Of a stretch of DNA of 64,000 bases, positions 17,429 through 27,243 are shown one piece after another. How positions within the stretch are numbered: the stretch's first letter is position 1; each line of letters starts with the position of its first letter. Below the pieces are notes generated by a model. It worked only from the letters and a program-made list of their open reading frames with translations, made no database searches and had not been told where the DNA came from. A program made the translations under genes and the position numbers. The stretch comes from JALJPB01 sp963933115 (lineage in GTDB: Bacteria > Pseudomonadota > Gammaproteobacteria > Enterobacterales > Alteromonadaceae): NCBI GenBank assembly GCA_963933115.1, contig CAWVSL010000007.1:1-64000 (forward strand), given 5' to 3'.

Positions 17429-17929
17429 CTAATTTGATAAGGCGTTAGTGGTTAACAATTGTTTAATTTCATTCTCATATAAAGTGATTTTTTTAGCAAA
17501 AAAACCTGTATGGGCTTTTTTAATTTGTCCATCTCGACCAATGAGATAACTGGTCGGCATACCTTTTACTTTGTATTTTTTAGCCGTTAGTCCTTTAGGA
17601 TCATAAATCACACTAAATAAAGCAGGATGCTCTTTTAAAAAGTTTTGCGCTAATTCATAATCTGCATCCAAGTTAACACTGATAACGGTAAATCCTTGTT
17701 GTTGATATTTGTTTTGCATGTCGTTCATCCAAGGAAAAGATTTACGACAAGGACCACACCAAGAAGCCCAAAAGTCGAGGTAGATAACATCACCTTTATG
17801 CTTTTCCAACAGTTGATTTAAGCCTTTTTGTCCATTAAAGACCTTATCGCTATCGGCATGAGCTAAATGAGATATCAGCAAGGTTGAAATGATCAAGCTA
17901 GCATAAAAAAAATGAGTAAGTTTATTCAT
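17429..17929 (-). CDS. Periplasmic TlpA/ResA-like thioredoxin
   Basis: 166-residue exported thiol-disulfide oxidoreductase. A signal peptide (ending near SHLAHADS, about residue 26) is followed by a thioredoxin fold with the WCGPC active site at residues 57-61 (DFWASWCGPCRKSF) and the cis-Pro loop (KVKGMPTSYLIG). The TlpA/ResA/DsbE group reduces particular periplasmic disulfides, for example in cytochrome c maturation. Here the gene leads an operon with a DUF4266 lipoprotein that ends Cys-Gly-Cys, a DUF3570 barrel and an apbE remnant, so the likely client is within this cluster. The family call is firm. The client is inferred. Confidence 0.92.
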   Translation of the reverse strand: MNKLTHFFYASLIISTLLISHLAHADSDKVFNGQKGLNQLLEKHKGDVIYLDFWASWCGPCRKSFPWMNDMQNKYQQQGFTVISVNLDADYELAQNFLKEHPALFSVIYDPKGLTAKKYKVKGMPTSYLIGRDGQIKKAHTGFFAKKITLYENEIKQLLTTNALSN

Positions 17930-18209
17930 GGGAAACGTCTTATTATTATTTAGTGTCTTACGGTTAGCATAGGAGGAATTCTTAAGACATGCTTAAGAAA
18001 ATTTAAAATATTCACTACGCGCTTTGTATTAAATATTATCAGTCTTTCTGACAACTTAGTAAAAAATAGCTCTGCTTATAACTTTTTTCAGCTAAATAAG
18101 GTAATTTAATATTGATTTATTCGTCAAAACTGGCAAAGTGTCTACCCAGCTGAATAATTAGCTGATTACAATTTGTCCTTAACTTTTAACTTAAAGGAGT
18201 AGCGCTTCA

Positions 18210-19883
18210 ATGTGTTCAATCTTTGGTATATTAGATATAAAAACAGGTGCTCAGGCACTTCGTCCTAAAGCTTTAGAATATTCTCGATTATTACGTCACC
18301 GTGGTCCTGATTGGTCAGGCATCTATAATAATGAAAATGCTATTTTAGTGCATGAACGTTTATCTATAGTTGATACAGAGCATGGCGCTCAACCCCTCTA
18401 TAATGCAGATAAAAAGCATGTATTAGCCGTTAATGGTGAAATTTATAATCATAAAACTTTAGCGAAAGAGCTCAACGTTGATTATCAATTTCAAACAGGC
18501 TCGGACTGTGAAGTGATTTTACCCCTTTATGAAGAGTTTGGTGTCGAGTTTATTGATAAACTTCAAGGTATGTTTGCCTTTATTTTATACAACGAAACTG
18601 ACAACTCTTATCTGATTGCTCGTGATCATATCGGTATTATCCCTCTTTATACCGGTTATGATGAGGAAGGTAATTTTTATGTTGCCTCTGAAATGAAAGC
18701 GCTAATGCCGATTTGTAAAACAGTGAGTGAATTCCCTCCTGGACATATCTTGGATAGTCGCGTTGGTAAACTACAAAAGTATTACAAACGTAACTGGCAA
18801 CAATATGCGGCTATAAAAGACAACACAACCAGTACCACTAAAATACGTGAAGCATTAGAAGAGTCGGTTAAAAGTCATTTAATGACAGATGTGCCTTACG
18901 GTGTTTTATTATCTGGTGGCTTAGACTCGTCACTAATCTCAGCAATCACCCAAAAATTTGCTTCTCGTCGAATCGAAGAGAACGATTTAAGTGAGGCTTG
19001 GTGGCCAAAAGTGCATTCATTTGCTTGTGGTCTCGAAGGCTCACCAGATCTTATCGCCGCTCAAACTGTTGCCAATAGTATTGGCACGATACATCACAGT
19101 GTTATTTTCACTGAACAAGAGGGTATTGATGCCTTAAAAGAAGTCATTTATCACTTAGAAACTTATGATGTAACAACTATTCGCGCTTCTACTCCAATGT
19201 ACTTAATGGCTAGAAAAATCAAAGCTATGGGTATTAAAATGGTCCTTTCCGGAGAAGGCGCTGATGAAATTTTTGGTGGCTACTTATATTTTCATAAGGC
19301 ACCCAATGCACAAGAGTTTCATGAAGAACTTAACCGTAAATTAGATAAATTACATATGTTTGATTGCCTTCGTGCAAACAAATCAATGTCAGCTTGGGGA
19401 ATTGAAGCCCGTGTGCCCTTTTTAGATAAAAACTTTATGGACGTTGCTATGCGCATCAACCCTGAAGATAAAATGTGTGGTAACGGCAAAATGGAAAAAG
19501 CAATTTTACGCTCATCTTTTGAGGGATACCTACCAAAGGAAATTTTATGGCGTCAAAAAGAACAATTCTCTGATGGTGTCGGTTACTCTTGGATTGATAG
19601 TTTAAAAGCTTATATTGAAGAACAAGTTACCGATCAACAATTGATTAGTGCAGAGTTTAAGTTTCCACTAAATACCCCTGATACTAAAGAAGCCTATTTT
19701 TACCGTTCAATATTTGAAGAGCACTTCCCACTTGCCTCAGCAGCTGAATGTGTTCCTAGCGGTAAATCGGTTGCCTGCAGTACACCTGAGGCTTTGGCTT
19801 GGGATGAAAGTTTTAGAAACAATGCAGATCCTTCAGGACGTGCCGTAATGAGTGTTCATAATGATGGTTATGATGAGCAATAA
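18210..19883 (+). CDS. asnB: Glutamine-dependent asparagine synthase B
   Basis: 557-residue AsnB, converting aspartate to asparagine with ATP and glutamine. The mature N-terminal nucleophile is Cys2 (MCSIFGILDI), heading a class II glutaminase domain (RLLRHRGPDWSG, NGEIYNH). The synthetase half has the ATP PP-loop SGGLDSS at residues 235-241 and LSGEGADEIFGGYLYF. Length and sequence match the E. coli AsnB class. AAGGAG precedes the ATG. It is a monocistronic plus-strand gene with its own terminator. Confidence 0.97.
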   Translation: MCSIFGILDIKTGAQALRPKALEYSRLLRHRGPDWSGIYNNENAILVHERLSIVDTEHGAQPLYNADKKHVLAVNGEIYNHKTLAKELNVDYQFQTGSDCEVILPLYEEFGVEFIDKLQGMFAFILYNETDNSYLIARDHIGIIPLYTGYDEEGNFYVASEMKALMPICKTVSEFPPGHILDSRVGKLQKYYKRNWQQYAAIKDNTTSTTKIREALEESVKSHLMTDVPYGVLLSGGLDSSLISAITQKFASRRIEENDLSEAWWPKVHSFACGLEGSPDLIAAQTVANSIGTIHHSVIFTEQEGIDALKEVIYHLETYDVTTIRASTPMYLMARKIKAMGIKMVLSGEGADEIFGGYLYFHKAPNAQEFHEELNRKLDKLHMFDCLRANKSMSAWGIEARVPFLDKNFMDVAMRINPEDKMCGNGKMEKAILRSSFEGYLPKEILWRQKEQFSDGVGYSWIDSLKAYIEEQVTDQQLISAEFKFPLNTPDTKEAYFYRSIFEEHFPLASAAECVPSGKSVACSTPEALAWDESFRNNADPSGRAVMSVHNDGYDEQ

Positions 19884-19906
19884 ATAAAGTTTTAAGCGAT
19901 AAAATA

Positions 19907-19942
19907 AAAAACCAATACTGAGTTTAACGTATTGGTTTTTTT
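19907..19942 (+). terminator. Terminator of asnB
   Basis: An 8-bp core stem (ACCAATAC 19911-19918 with GTATTGGT 19929-19936) is extended by A-T pairs, has a 10-nt loop and is followed by seven T. It starts about 25 bases after the asnB stop and may also serve the convergent pyrD. Confidence 0.85.
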
Positions 19943-20032
19943 ATCTGTTGAATAATATTAAACAAGTTAAGTGATAAAAATCAACTAACGCCCCGCCACA
20001 ACTTTAGCAAGTTGATGCAGACTAGAAAATAT

Positions 20033-21043
20033 TTAAAACTTTTTAACAATATCTTTAATAAGACCAGGCCCTTGATAGATGAAACCGGTATAAACTTGTA
20101 CAAGCTTGGCTCCTGCAGTAATTTTTTCTTTAGCATCTTCGCCGGTTAAAATACCACCAACACCAATAATGGGTAATTTATTATTAAGTGCTTTAGCAAG
20201 TAAAGAAATCACTTGAGTACTTTTATCTTTAACCGGAACGCCACTTAACCCACCCATTTCGTTACTATGCTCTAAACCTTCAACACCTTCACGAGATAAG
20301 GTGGTATTAGTGGCAATAACACCATCAATATTATTATCGATTAATGATTGAGCTATTGATTTAACTTCTTCTTCATTTAAGTCAGGAGCAATTTTCACAG
20401 CAATGGGGACGTATTTATTAAATTGTTGAGCTAGGCTTTTTTGCTCGCACTTTAAAGCGACTAGTAATTCATTTAACGCGTCACCATATTGTAAGGAGCG
20501 AAGTCCTGGTGTATTTGGTGATGATATATTGACCGTAATATAACTAGCAACGTCATACACTTTTCGCATGCAGTGGATATAATCATCTTTAGCATTTTCA
20601 TCTGGGGTATCCTTATTCTTACCAATATTAATACCTAAAACACCTTTGAAATTAGCTTTACCTACCTGCTCGACTAAATAGTCAACGCCTTTATTGTTAA
20701 AGCCCATACGATTAATAATGGCGTTAGCGCCTTCAATACGGAACATTCTTGGCTTATCATTACCAGGCTGAGGCCTAGGTGTAACTGTGCCAACTTCAAT
20801 AAAACCAAAGCCCATGGCAGCAAAAGCGTTAATACATTCACCATTTTTATCTAAACCTGCAGCAAGTCCTACAGGATTAGGGAATTTAATCCCCATAACT
20901 TCAACAGGCTTATCAACAATTTTTTGTTTATATACAAGATTAAGCGGCGAAGAGCCCGTCGTTTTTAAACTTTTGATGGTCAAATCATGGATTTTTTCAG
21001 CATCAAACTGAAAAAACACTTTACGTAATGCAGAATAAAACAT
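20033..21043 (-). CDS. pyrD: Dihydroorotate dehydrogenase (quinone), class 2
   Basis: 336-residue class 2 enzyme, oxidising dihydroorotate to orotate in pyrimidine synthesis with quinone as acceptor at the inner membrane. The N-terminal helical membrane-association segment (MFYSALRKVFFQFDAEKIHDLT) is present. FMN-barrel motifs include NPVGLAAGLDKNGECI, the catalytic-base loop NISSPNTPGLRSLQ, ATNTTLSREG and GVGGILTGEDA. Length matches E. coli PyrD (336). It appears monocistronic. Confidence 0.97.
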   Translation of the reverse strand: MFYSALRKVFFQFDAEKIHDLTIKSLKTTGSSPLNLVYKQKIVDKPVEVMGIKFPNPVGLAAGLDKNGECINAFAAMGFGFIEVGTVTPRPQPGNDKPRMFRIEGANAIINRMGFNNKGVDYLVEQVGKANFKGVLGINIGKNKDTPDENAKDDYIHCMRKVYDVASYITVNISSPNTPGLRSLQYGDALNELLVALKCEQKSLAQQFNKYVPIAVKIAPDLNEEEVKSIAQSLIDNNIDGVIATNTTLSREGVEGLEHSNEMGGLSGVPVKDKSTQVISLLAKALNNKLPIIGVGGILTGEDAKEKITAGAKLVQVYTGFIYQGPGLIKDIVKKF

Positions 21044-21302
21044 ATTGCCTCGTTAATAATAGATATAAAAAGAATTTGCACTAATAGAAATTCTCCTACA
21101 ATAAAATGATTTTATCAGTTAAAGCTTTAGGGTTAAACACTGCGATAAATTAAGCGTCAATAAACTTTATTCCACAGACTGGCAAGACTATCGTTTTTAG
21201 GTTTGTAAAAAACTCAGGAAGCAAATAATTGATGTTATATTTCAAAACCTATAATAATCAATAGCGCTATTTTAAGTTAGTGTTGTCTTTAAAAACAGGT
21301 AC
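21044..21302. other. pyrD upstream region
   Basis: Noncoding AT-rich DNA between pyrD and the terminator of the glutamate dehydrogenase gene. It should contain the pyrD promoter. I see no operator such as a PUR box and no RNA gene. Confidence 0.4.
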
Positions 21303-21329
21303 AAAAAAGGGATGTGTAAACATCCCTTT
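21303..21329 (-). terminator. Terminator of the NAD-glutamate dehydrogenase gene
   Basis: A 9-bp stem (AAAGGGATG 21306-21314 with CATCCCTTT 21321-21329) has a 6-nt loop and is followed on the minus strand by a T tract. Confidence 0.85.
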
Positions 21330-21374
21330 AACTTATAAGCTAAAAGTTAACAGTTTTAACTGATAGTACGCTGC

Positions 21375-24300
21375 TTATTTCTTAATCGGATCACAATTTA
21401 ACCTAAGTAACATCAACTCTCGCAACGCCACAGAGAACTTAGCAAACTCATGAGTACGACCAATTCTAAATTCACTAAGAATTTGATTCCAACGACTGAG
21501 TGGCTGCTCATTTGCTGTAATCCAATTATCTAACATCTCATCAATTGTAATTTCAGACGATATGCCATTGCAACTTAATACGACCAAAGCCAATGCACGT
21601 TGTTGCCAATCTAACTCTTCTCTGAATGTCGCTCTTGCAAGTGCTTGCCAATGATTAGAAACTGGCTGTCCATTGATCTGATCTAAGAACCAATGTAGGT
21701 CTAAGCGCACACCTAAGCTAAAGTATAAGCCAGAAACTACTTCAATATTTTGTCCTGAAAGGTCTGTAATCTCAGCAATATCCATTACTGGAAATAAAGA
21801 GGTTAATTGAGAAATACGTATAGCTATATTCTTAGGTACTCCTTCTTTTACTAAATCTTTTTCTATTCGTTGCAACTGCTCAACTTCGTCTTTAACTAAG
21901 TATTTATTTAAATTCTCAGATAAATTAGTAAACGTGGGTTGATAGAAATCAATGGTCTCCGCGATATCTAAAGACTTATTACGATGACGTAAGAACCAAC
22001 GTGTTACTCGTCTGACTGTTCTTCGCATTTGAAACAACATTTCTGTTTGAATAGCTGTAGATATTTGATTATCTAGAGAGGTTATTTGCTGCCAAATATC
22101 ATCTAGTTCAAATACTTCAGCTGCCATCACATAACAATTAGCAATTTCTGCAACGGTCGCTCCTGTTTCTTCATACATTCGGTTAACAAAGTTAAATCCC
22201 ATATCATTACCAATAACATTGGCAAGTTTAGTGGCAATAATTTCAGCACGAAGAGGATGCTCTTGCATTTGTTCACGATACTTATCACGTAACTGCTGTG
22301 GAAAGGCATTAATAAGTAATCGATCATGGAAAGAATTTCCGGTGATTTCAGGACATACCAATTCTTCTTTTAATACCATTTTACTATAAGCAAGTAGCAC
22401 TGAAAGTTCAGGACGTGTTAAACCTTTACCTTTAGATAGCCTATCAGCAATTTCATCATCATTAGGGATAAACTCTAATGCTCTATTGAGTTTACCAGCC
22501 CGTTCTAATTCATGAATAAATCGAGTTTGTTCTTTTAATTCGCCAACACCTCGCATAGCCGTAATTGATAGCGAATGTGTTTGATGGTAACAGTCGTCTA
22601 ATACCAGTGTAGAAACCTCGTCAGTCATATCGTAAAGTAACTGATTACGTTGCTTAACCGTGAGATCGCCATTTTGTACTAGACCATTAAGCATAATTTT
22701 AATATTTACTTCATTATCCGAACAATCAACTCCAGCAACATTATCAACTGAGTCAGCATTCAAGCGCACGCCATGCAAGGCTGATTCTATACGTCCTAAC
22801 TGTGTCAAACCTAAATTGCCACCTTCACCAACCACTTTCGCTTTCAGTTCGCAGCCGTCAATTCTTAAAGCATCATTCGCTCTGTCACCAACGTCTAAAT
22901 GAGTTTCACTAGAGCCTTTTACATAAGTGCCTATGCCACCGTTCCATAATAAATCGACTTTCATTTTCAACAATGCTTGCATTAATTCTAATGGCGACAT
23001 TGATTGTTTTTGTGTGCCAATCATTTTTTTAATTTGTGGCGTTAGTTTTAATGATTTAGCCGAGCGGTTAAAAATCACCCCTCCTTCGGATATTAATTTG
23101 AGGTTATAATCTTCCCAAGTACAACCTGGTTTATTAAATAAACGTTCGCGCTCTTTATAAGATGTTGCCGCATCAGGGTTAGGGTCAATAAAAATATGTA
23201 AGTGGTTAAACGCCGCTTGCAATCGAATGTGCTTAGATAACAACATACCATTACCAAATACATCACCGGCCATATCGCCTATACCAACAACGGTGAAGTC
23301 AGTAGTTTGACAATCAACATCCATCTCACGGAAATGCCGTTTAACCGACTCCCATGCCCCTTTTGCAGTAATACCCATAGCTTTATGATCGTAACCTACG
23401 CTACCACCAGAGGCAAAGGCATCACCTAACCAAAAGCTATACTCTTCAGAAATAGCATTCGCGGTATCAGAAAAAGTTGCCGTTCCCTTATCCGCTGCCA
23501 CCACCAAATACGGGTCATCTTCGTCGTAACGAACCACATCAACAGGAGGAATAACCTCTCCAGCAATAATATTATCAGTAAGATCTAATAACGCACGTAT
23601 GAAAGTTTTATAACATTCACGACCTGCTTCAAATATTTCTTGACGGCTACCTTTTGGTAATTGTTTACAGACAAAACCACCCTTTGCACCCACAGGGACA
23701 ATGACCGTATTCTTAACTTGCTGTGCTTTAACTAAACCTAAGACTTCAGTACGAAAATCTTCCCTGCGATCAGACCAACGTAGACCACCACGAGCAACTT
23801 TGCCACCGCGTAAATGAACACCTTCAATTTGAGGAGAATAAACAAATATTTCAAACTTAGGCAAAGGTAATGGTACATCTGAGATCTTCGCAGGGAGAAT
23901 TTTGAAAGAAATATACGGTTTTTCACCTGTAACGGGATCTGCTTGAAAATAATTGGTTCGAATAGTCGCGTTAATCATTTCAACAAAACGGCGAATAATT
24001 CTATCATCATCAAGGCTCGCCACATTATCTAATGATGATTCAATTTTTTCTTGTAACTTAATAAGCGTTTTTTCAGCAGACTTAGATTTACCATGAATTT
24101 TTGGATCAAAACGAGTTTTAAATAATTGGATCAATAACTTTGCGATATTAGGATAACGAGAAAAAGTGTCTTCGATATAACTTTGACTAAAAGTTCCGCC
24201 TATTTGACGTTCATATTTAGCAAAAGCCCGAATAATGGAAACTTCACGGCCACCGAGTTCAGCTCCTAAAATCAAACGGTTAAACCCATCGTCTTCTAGA

Positions 24301-26237
24301 CCGCCTGCCCATACTTTTGCAAAAGCATTTTGGAACAAAGTTTGGACGACTTCTAAATTAAATTCGCCTTTACCCGTAAGTAGCATTGAAAAATCTAATA
24401 TCCAATAATTTTCACCTGTCGATGTTTTGATAGCATAAGGACTTTCACCGATAACACGTAGACCAAAATTTTCGAGCATAGGTAAAACATCGCTAAGATG
24501 AATGGGCTCTCCTACATGAAATAATTTCAATCTAACAACACGACTACCCAGCTTCTCTTCTTGTGGTTGGTAGAAAAGCATTTCTAAAGTGTTGTTAATG
24601 GTTAGTGCTTCTAATTTTTCGATATCAACAATCGCGGTCCCCGGTAATACTTCATCTTTATACGCTTGTGGGAAATGTGAATATTTTCGGCTAAGCATTT
24701 TTCCTTCAGCTTCACCTTTGTGAGATTTTAATGTTGATGCTAATTTATCGCCCCAACTACGTGCAGCTTCGTTTAAATTCTTTTCAATTTCTTTCACATT
24801 AATATCTGCTTTAGTATTATTAACTCGGACAATGTAATGAGTACGTGCTTGAACCGACTCAGAAAAATAAGTTGTAAATTCAACGTTATTAGAACTACCT
24901 AACGCTTCTTTTAACAGTTTTTGTGTTTCAATACGTAACTCTGTGTTGTAGCGCTCACGAGGAACATAAACCATACATGAATAGAAGCGGTCAAAGGCAT
25001 CTCTTCGAATAAACAAACCGGTGTAATCACGTTCTTGCATACGTAAAATGCCAAGCACATTGGTCAACAATTCATCCGTACTTGATTGTAAAATTTCGTC
25101 ACGCGGGTAAGTTTCAAGGATATTAATTAAAGATTTATAGGCATGTGAGCCTCTAGCAAAACCAGCAGAGTCACAAACATTAGTCACTTTAGCACCAATA
25201 AGCGGCAAATTTAATGCACTGTTAGTGTAATACGCAGAGCCAAACAAACCAATAAACCGGTCTTCGCCAATAACGTTGCCATTTTTATCAAATCGTTTAA
25301 CACCTATATAATCAAGCTGTGCTGGACGGTGAACACGGGAATAGGAGTTGGTTTTAGTTAGAATCAATAAGTTATCACCTAGCGCAAATTCTCTGGCTGA
25401 TTCACTCAGTGATGAAATTAATCGCTGTTTGGTGCCTGTCGATTTTTTCATTAAGCCCAAACTACTTAGCACATTAGCTTCTAAAGCAACGTCACCTTTT
25501 AATACTTCAACATCATAGGAACGGTATCCCATAATGGTAAAATTGTTTTGACTGAGCCACTCTAAAAAGTCTAAGGTATTTTTCTTCTCTTCAGGAGAGC
25601 AAGGTAACTTAGCTTTTTCAACTTCACTAATTACAGACTTTAACTTTGCCAACATTGGCAGCCAATCGGCAACGGTTAATAAAATATCCCCCATCACTGA
25701 CTGTAAATCTTTAGCAACAAAATCTAATGCTGACTGTTCTGTTTGGCGATCTATTTCAATAAAAAAGACCGTTTCAACAGAGGTCGTTTGGCTTGATTGA
25801 GCAGAAGATGAAGATAAGTGAGTAATTTCATTAATATTATTTCGAACAATATTAATTGGTGCATTTAATAATAAATGCGGTGAAAGGCCCAAACGATTCA
25901 AGGCAATGCGAACAGAGTCCACCAAAAACGGCATATCTTTGACTATTATTTCAATAATGGTATGACTTGATTTCCAACCATGTTTTGAAACTTGTGGATT
26001 AAACACTTTAATAACTGGGCTATCATCTTGGTGGCCGTTTAATGAATTCCACAAACTTAAAGTGGCACCATACATATCACTTTCGTTGCGATGTTCTAAA
26101 TCTAAGCTTGAAATATTGCCGTAAAGTAAATTTGAAAATTGTTCAAGTAAATGGGCTGTTTTTGTTGGAACTTTTTGCTGTATCAATTTAGCAACACTTT
26201 TGAGTATCACCGAGGGTGAACCTTCAACTAACGCCAT
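21375..26237 (-). CDS. gdhB: Large NAD-specific glutamate dehydrogenase (GDH-180 class)
   Basis: 1620-residue enzyme deaminating glutamate to 2-oxoglutarate with NAD+. This class, about 180 kDa, is typical of marine and soil proteobacteria and used mainly for amino-acid catabolism. The N-terminal third holds ACT-like regulatory segments (KDMPFLVDSVRIAL, LSESAREFALGDNLL). The catalytic core in the middle includes VHLRGGKVARGGLRWSDR, the lysine-bearing GAKGGFVCKQLP and TDFTVVGIGDMAGDVFGNG in the dinucleotide fold. The C-terminal helical domain extends to the end. The gene is alone on its transcript. With PutA in the window it completes proline to 2-oxoglutarate. Confidence 0.97.
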   Translation of the reverse strand: MALVEGSPSVILKSVAKLIQQKVPTKTAHLLEQFSNLLYGNISSLDLEHRNESDMYGATLSLWNSLNGHQDDSPVIKVFNPQVSKHGWKSSHTIIEIIVKDMPFLVDSVRIALNRLGLSPHLLLNAPINIVRNNINEITHLSSSSAQSSQTTSVETVFFIEIDRQTEQSALDFVAKDLQSVMGDILLTVADWLPMLAKLKSVISEVEKAKLPCSPEEKKNTLDFLEWLSQNNFTIMGYRSYDVEVLKGDVALEANVLSSLGLMKKSTGTKQRLISSLSESAREFALGDNLLILTKTNSYSRVHRPAQLDYIGVKRFDKNGNVIGEDRFIGLFGSAYYTNSALNLPLIGAKVTNVCDSAGFARGSHAYKSLINILETYPRDEILQSSTDELLTNVLGILRMQERDYTGLFIRRDAFDRFYSCMVYVPRERYNTELRIETQKLLKEALGSSNNVEFTTYFSESVQARTHYIVRVNNTKADINVKEIEKNLNEAARSWGDKLASTLKSHKGEAEGKMLSRKYSHFPQAYKDEVLPGTAIVDIEKLEALTINNTLEMLFYQPQEEKLGSRVVRLKLFHVGEPIHLSDVLPMLENFGLRVIGESPYAIKTSTGENYWILDFSMLLTGKGEFNLEVVQTLFQNAFAKVWAGGLEDDGFNRLILGAELGGREVSIIRAFAKYERQIGGTFSQSYIEDTFSRYPNIAKLLIQLFKTRFDPKIHGKSKSAEKTLIKLQEKIESSLDNVASLDDDRIIRRFVEMINATIRTNYFQADPVTGEKPYISFKILPAKISDVPLPLPKFEIFVYSPQIEGVHLRGGKVARGGLRWSDRREDFRTEVLGLVKAQQVKNTVIVPVGAKGGFVCKQLPKGSRQEIFEAGRECYKTFIRALLDLTDNIIAGEVIPPVDVVRYDEDDPYLVVAADKGTATFSDTANAISEEYSFWLGDAFASGGSVGYDHKAMGITAKGAWESVKRHFREMDVDCQTTDFTVVGIGDMAGDVFGNGMLLSKHIRLQAAFNHLHIFIDPNPDAATSYKERERLFNKPGCTWEDYNLKLISEGGVIFNRSAKSLKLTPQIKKMIGTQKQSMSPLELMQALLKMKVDLLWNGGIGTYVKGSSETHLDVGDRANDALRIDGCELKAKVVGEGGNLGLTQLGRIESALHGVRLNADSVDNVAGVDCSDNEVNIKIMLNGLVQNGDLTVKQRNQLLYDMTDEVSTLVLDDCYHQTHSLSITAMRGVGELKEQTRFIHELERAGKLNRALEFIPNDDEIADRLSKGKGLTRPELSVLLAYSKMVLKEELVCPEITGNSFHDRLLINAFPQQLRDKYREQMQEHPLRAEIIATKLANVIGNDMGFNFVNRMYEETGATVAEIANCYVMAAEVFELDDIWQQITSLDNQISTAIQTEMLFQMRRTVRRVTRWFLRHRNKSLDIAETIDFYQPTFTNLSENLNKYLVKDEVEQLQRIEKDLVKEGVPKNIAIRISQLTSLFPVMDIAEITDLSGQNIEVVSGLYFSLGVRLDLHWFLDQINGQPVSNHWQALARATFREELDWQQRALALVVLSCNGISSEITIDEMLDNWITANEQPLSRWNQILSEFRIGRTHEFAKFSVALRELMLLRLNCDPIKK

Positions 26238-27008
26238 GCTGTTTTCCTTTTCTCTTATTTAGAAGAGTCAAATTTAATAACTTGTTGTGTTTTTCGTATA
26301 CCTTGTTTGATTTTTATTATTTGCTATTTAAGAAATACGAAAATATAATTTATGGTGATTTTATTAATAAATCTAAGGGATTGCGAGTGTTATTTTATTA
26401 CAAATACGAAGTTAGGCGTAGTTAAAATATCAAAGCTGAATAGAAATCAATTAAATATTCACCCATCCTAAATAGAACACCTTATTAAGGCTGTATGGCT
26501 GTTTAATTATGCAGAATACTAAAGGAGGATTTTTACAAAATAATTATTTTTTGACTCTAAAATTACATATTTATGAATAAAGTTGTTAATCAAGCGTTAA
26601 AGGTTAGTTTTATTACAAGAAAACAGCCAATATCAGCCTGAAATGTCATTAAAATAAGGCGACTCGATGAATGTAAGCTTGCCATGACTTTATTAAAGTG
26701 AGTCTAAAGTAAATTCATGGCGTGAATATATTTATTTTATCGTTTTAAAAACATTACAGGCGTACTTCTTTCTTTAAGCCATAACAATGTCAGTATAAAA
26801 GGACAGCAGCCATCAGCTAACTAAAACATTCAGGTCAGCAATACTTCCATCTCTATTTTAACTTTAAGTGCTAATGAAAAATGGTGCTAACACCAAGCTA
26901 TAAAATAATACTTGTTATTAATATTGATTTTTCACAGTTCCAGTAGCACTTAAATAACGGTGAACAGACCATAAATAAAAATAAGCGAGTATTTTTAAAT
27001 CTATTACC
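26238..27008. other. Noncoding stretch between the GDH and DUF2835 genes
   Basis: About 770 bases of AT-rich DNA. It includes the promoter of the glutamate dehydrogenase gene. The open frames found here have no ribosome site or protein-like composition. No tRNA, terminator hairpin or repeat of note was seen. It is among the longest empty stretches in the window and may hold an unrecognised small RNA. Confidence 0.4.
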
Positions 27009-27227
27009 CTATTTTGATAGTTTAATTAATGAGGAAAATTTATTACTTTTAGTTTCTAAGCAAAATTCACCACGAATGCCTGCCGATGTTAAGTATTTTC
27101 TTAAGTGCATAGCAGGAAACTGAACTTTTAACCCTGTTGTTGTAGTCGTAACGATTGACTTAATCTGCCCTTGATAATAAGGCAGATATTGAGCAGGTGA
27201 TATATCGATAAAAAAATAATATTTCAT
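27009..27227 (-). CDS. DUF2835 family small protein
   Basis: 72-residue protein matching the DUF2835 pattern: a start like MKYYFFIDIS, then the YLPYYQG motif, a VQFPAMHLRKYLTSAGIRGEF core and a basic NKFSSLIKL end. Members are short, soluble and of unknown function. The open frame extends 12 codons upstream into pepN (to 27263), but family members begin at the MKYYFF position, so I place the start at 27227, 16 bases after the pepN stop. The pair is probably cotranscribed, as often seen for this family near peptidase genes. Confidence 0.75.
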   Translation of the reverse strand: MKYYFFIDISPAQYLPYYQGQIKSIVTTTTTGLKVQFPAMHLRKYLTSAGIRGEFCLETKSNKFSSLIKLSK

Positions 27228-27243
27228 TAATACAATACAAATC

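Noticed and set aside
26216..26425. Plus-strand open frame upstream of the GDH gene
   Set aside because: Composition is that of AT-rich noncoding DNA, and no ribosome site or family pattern is present.
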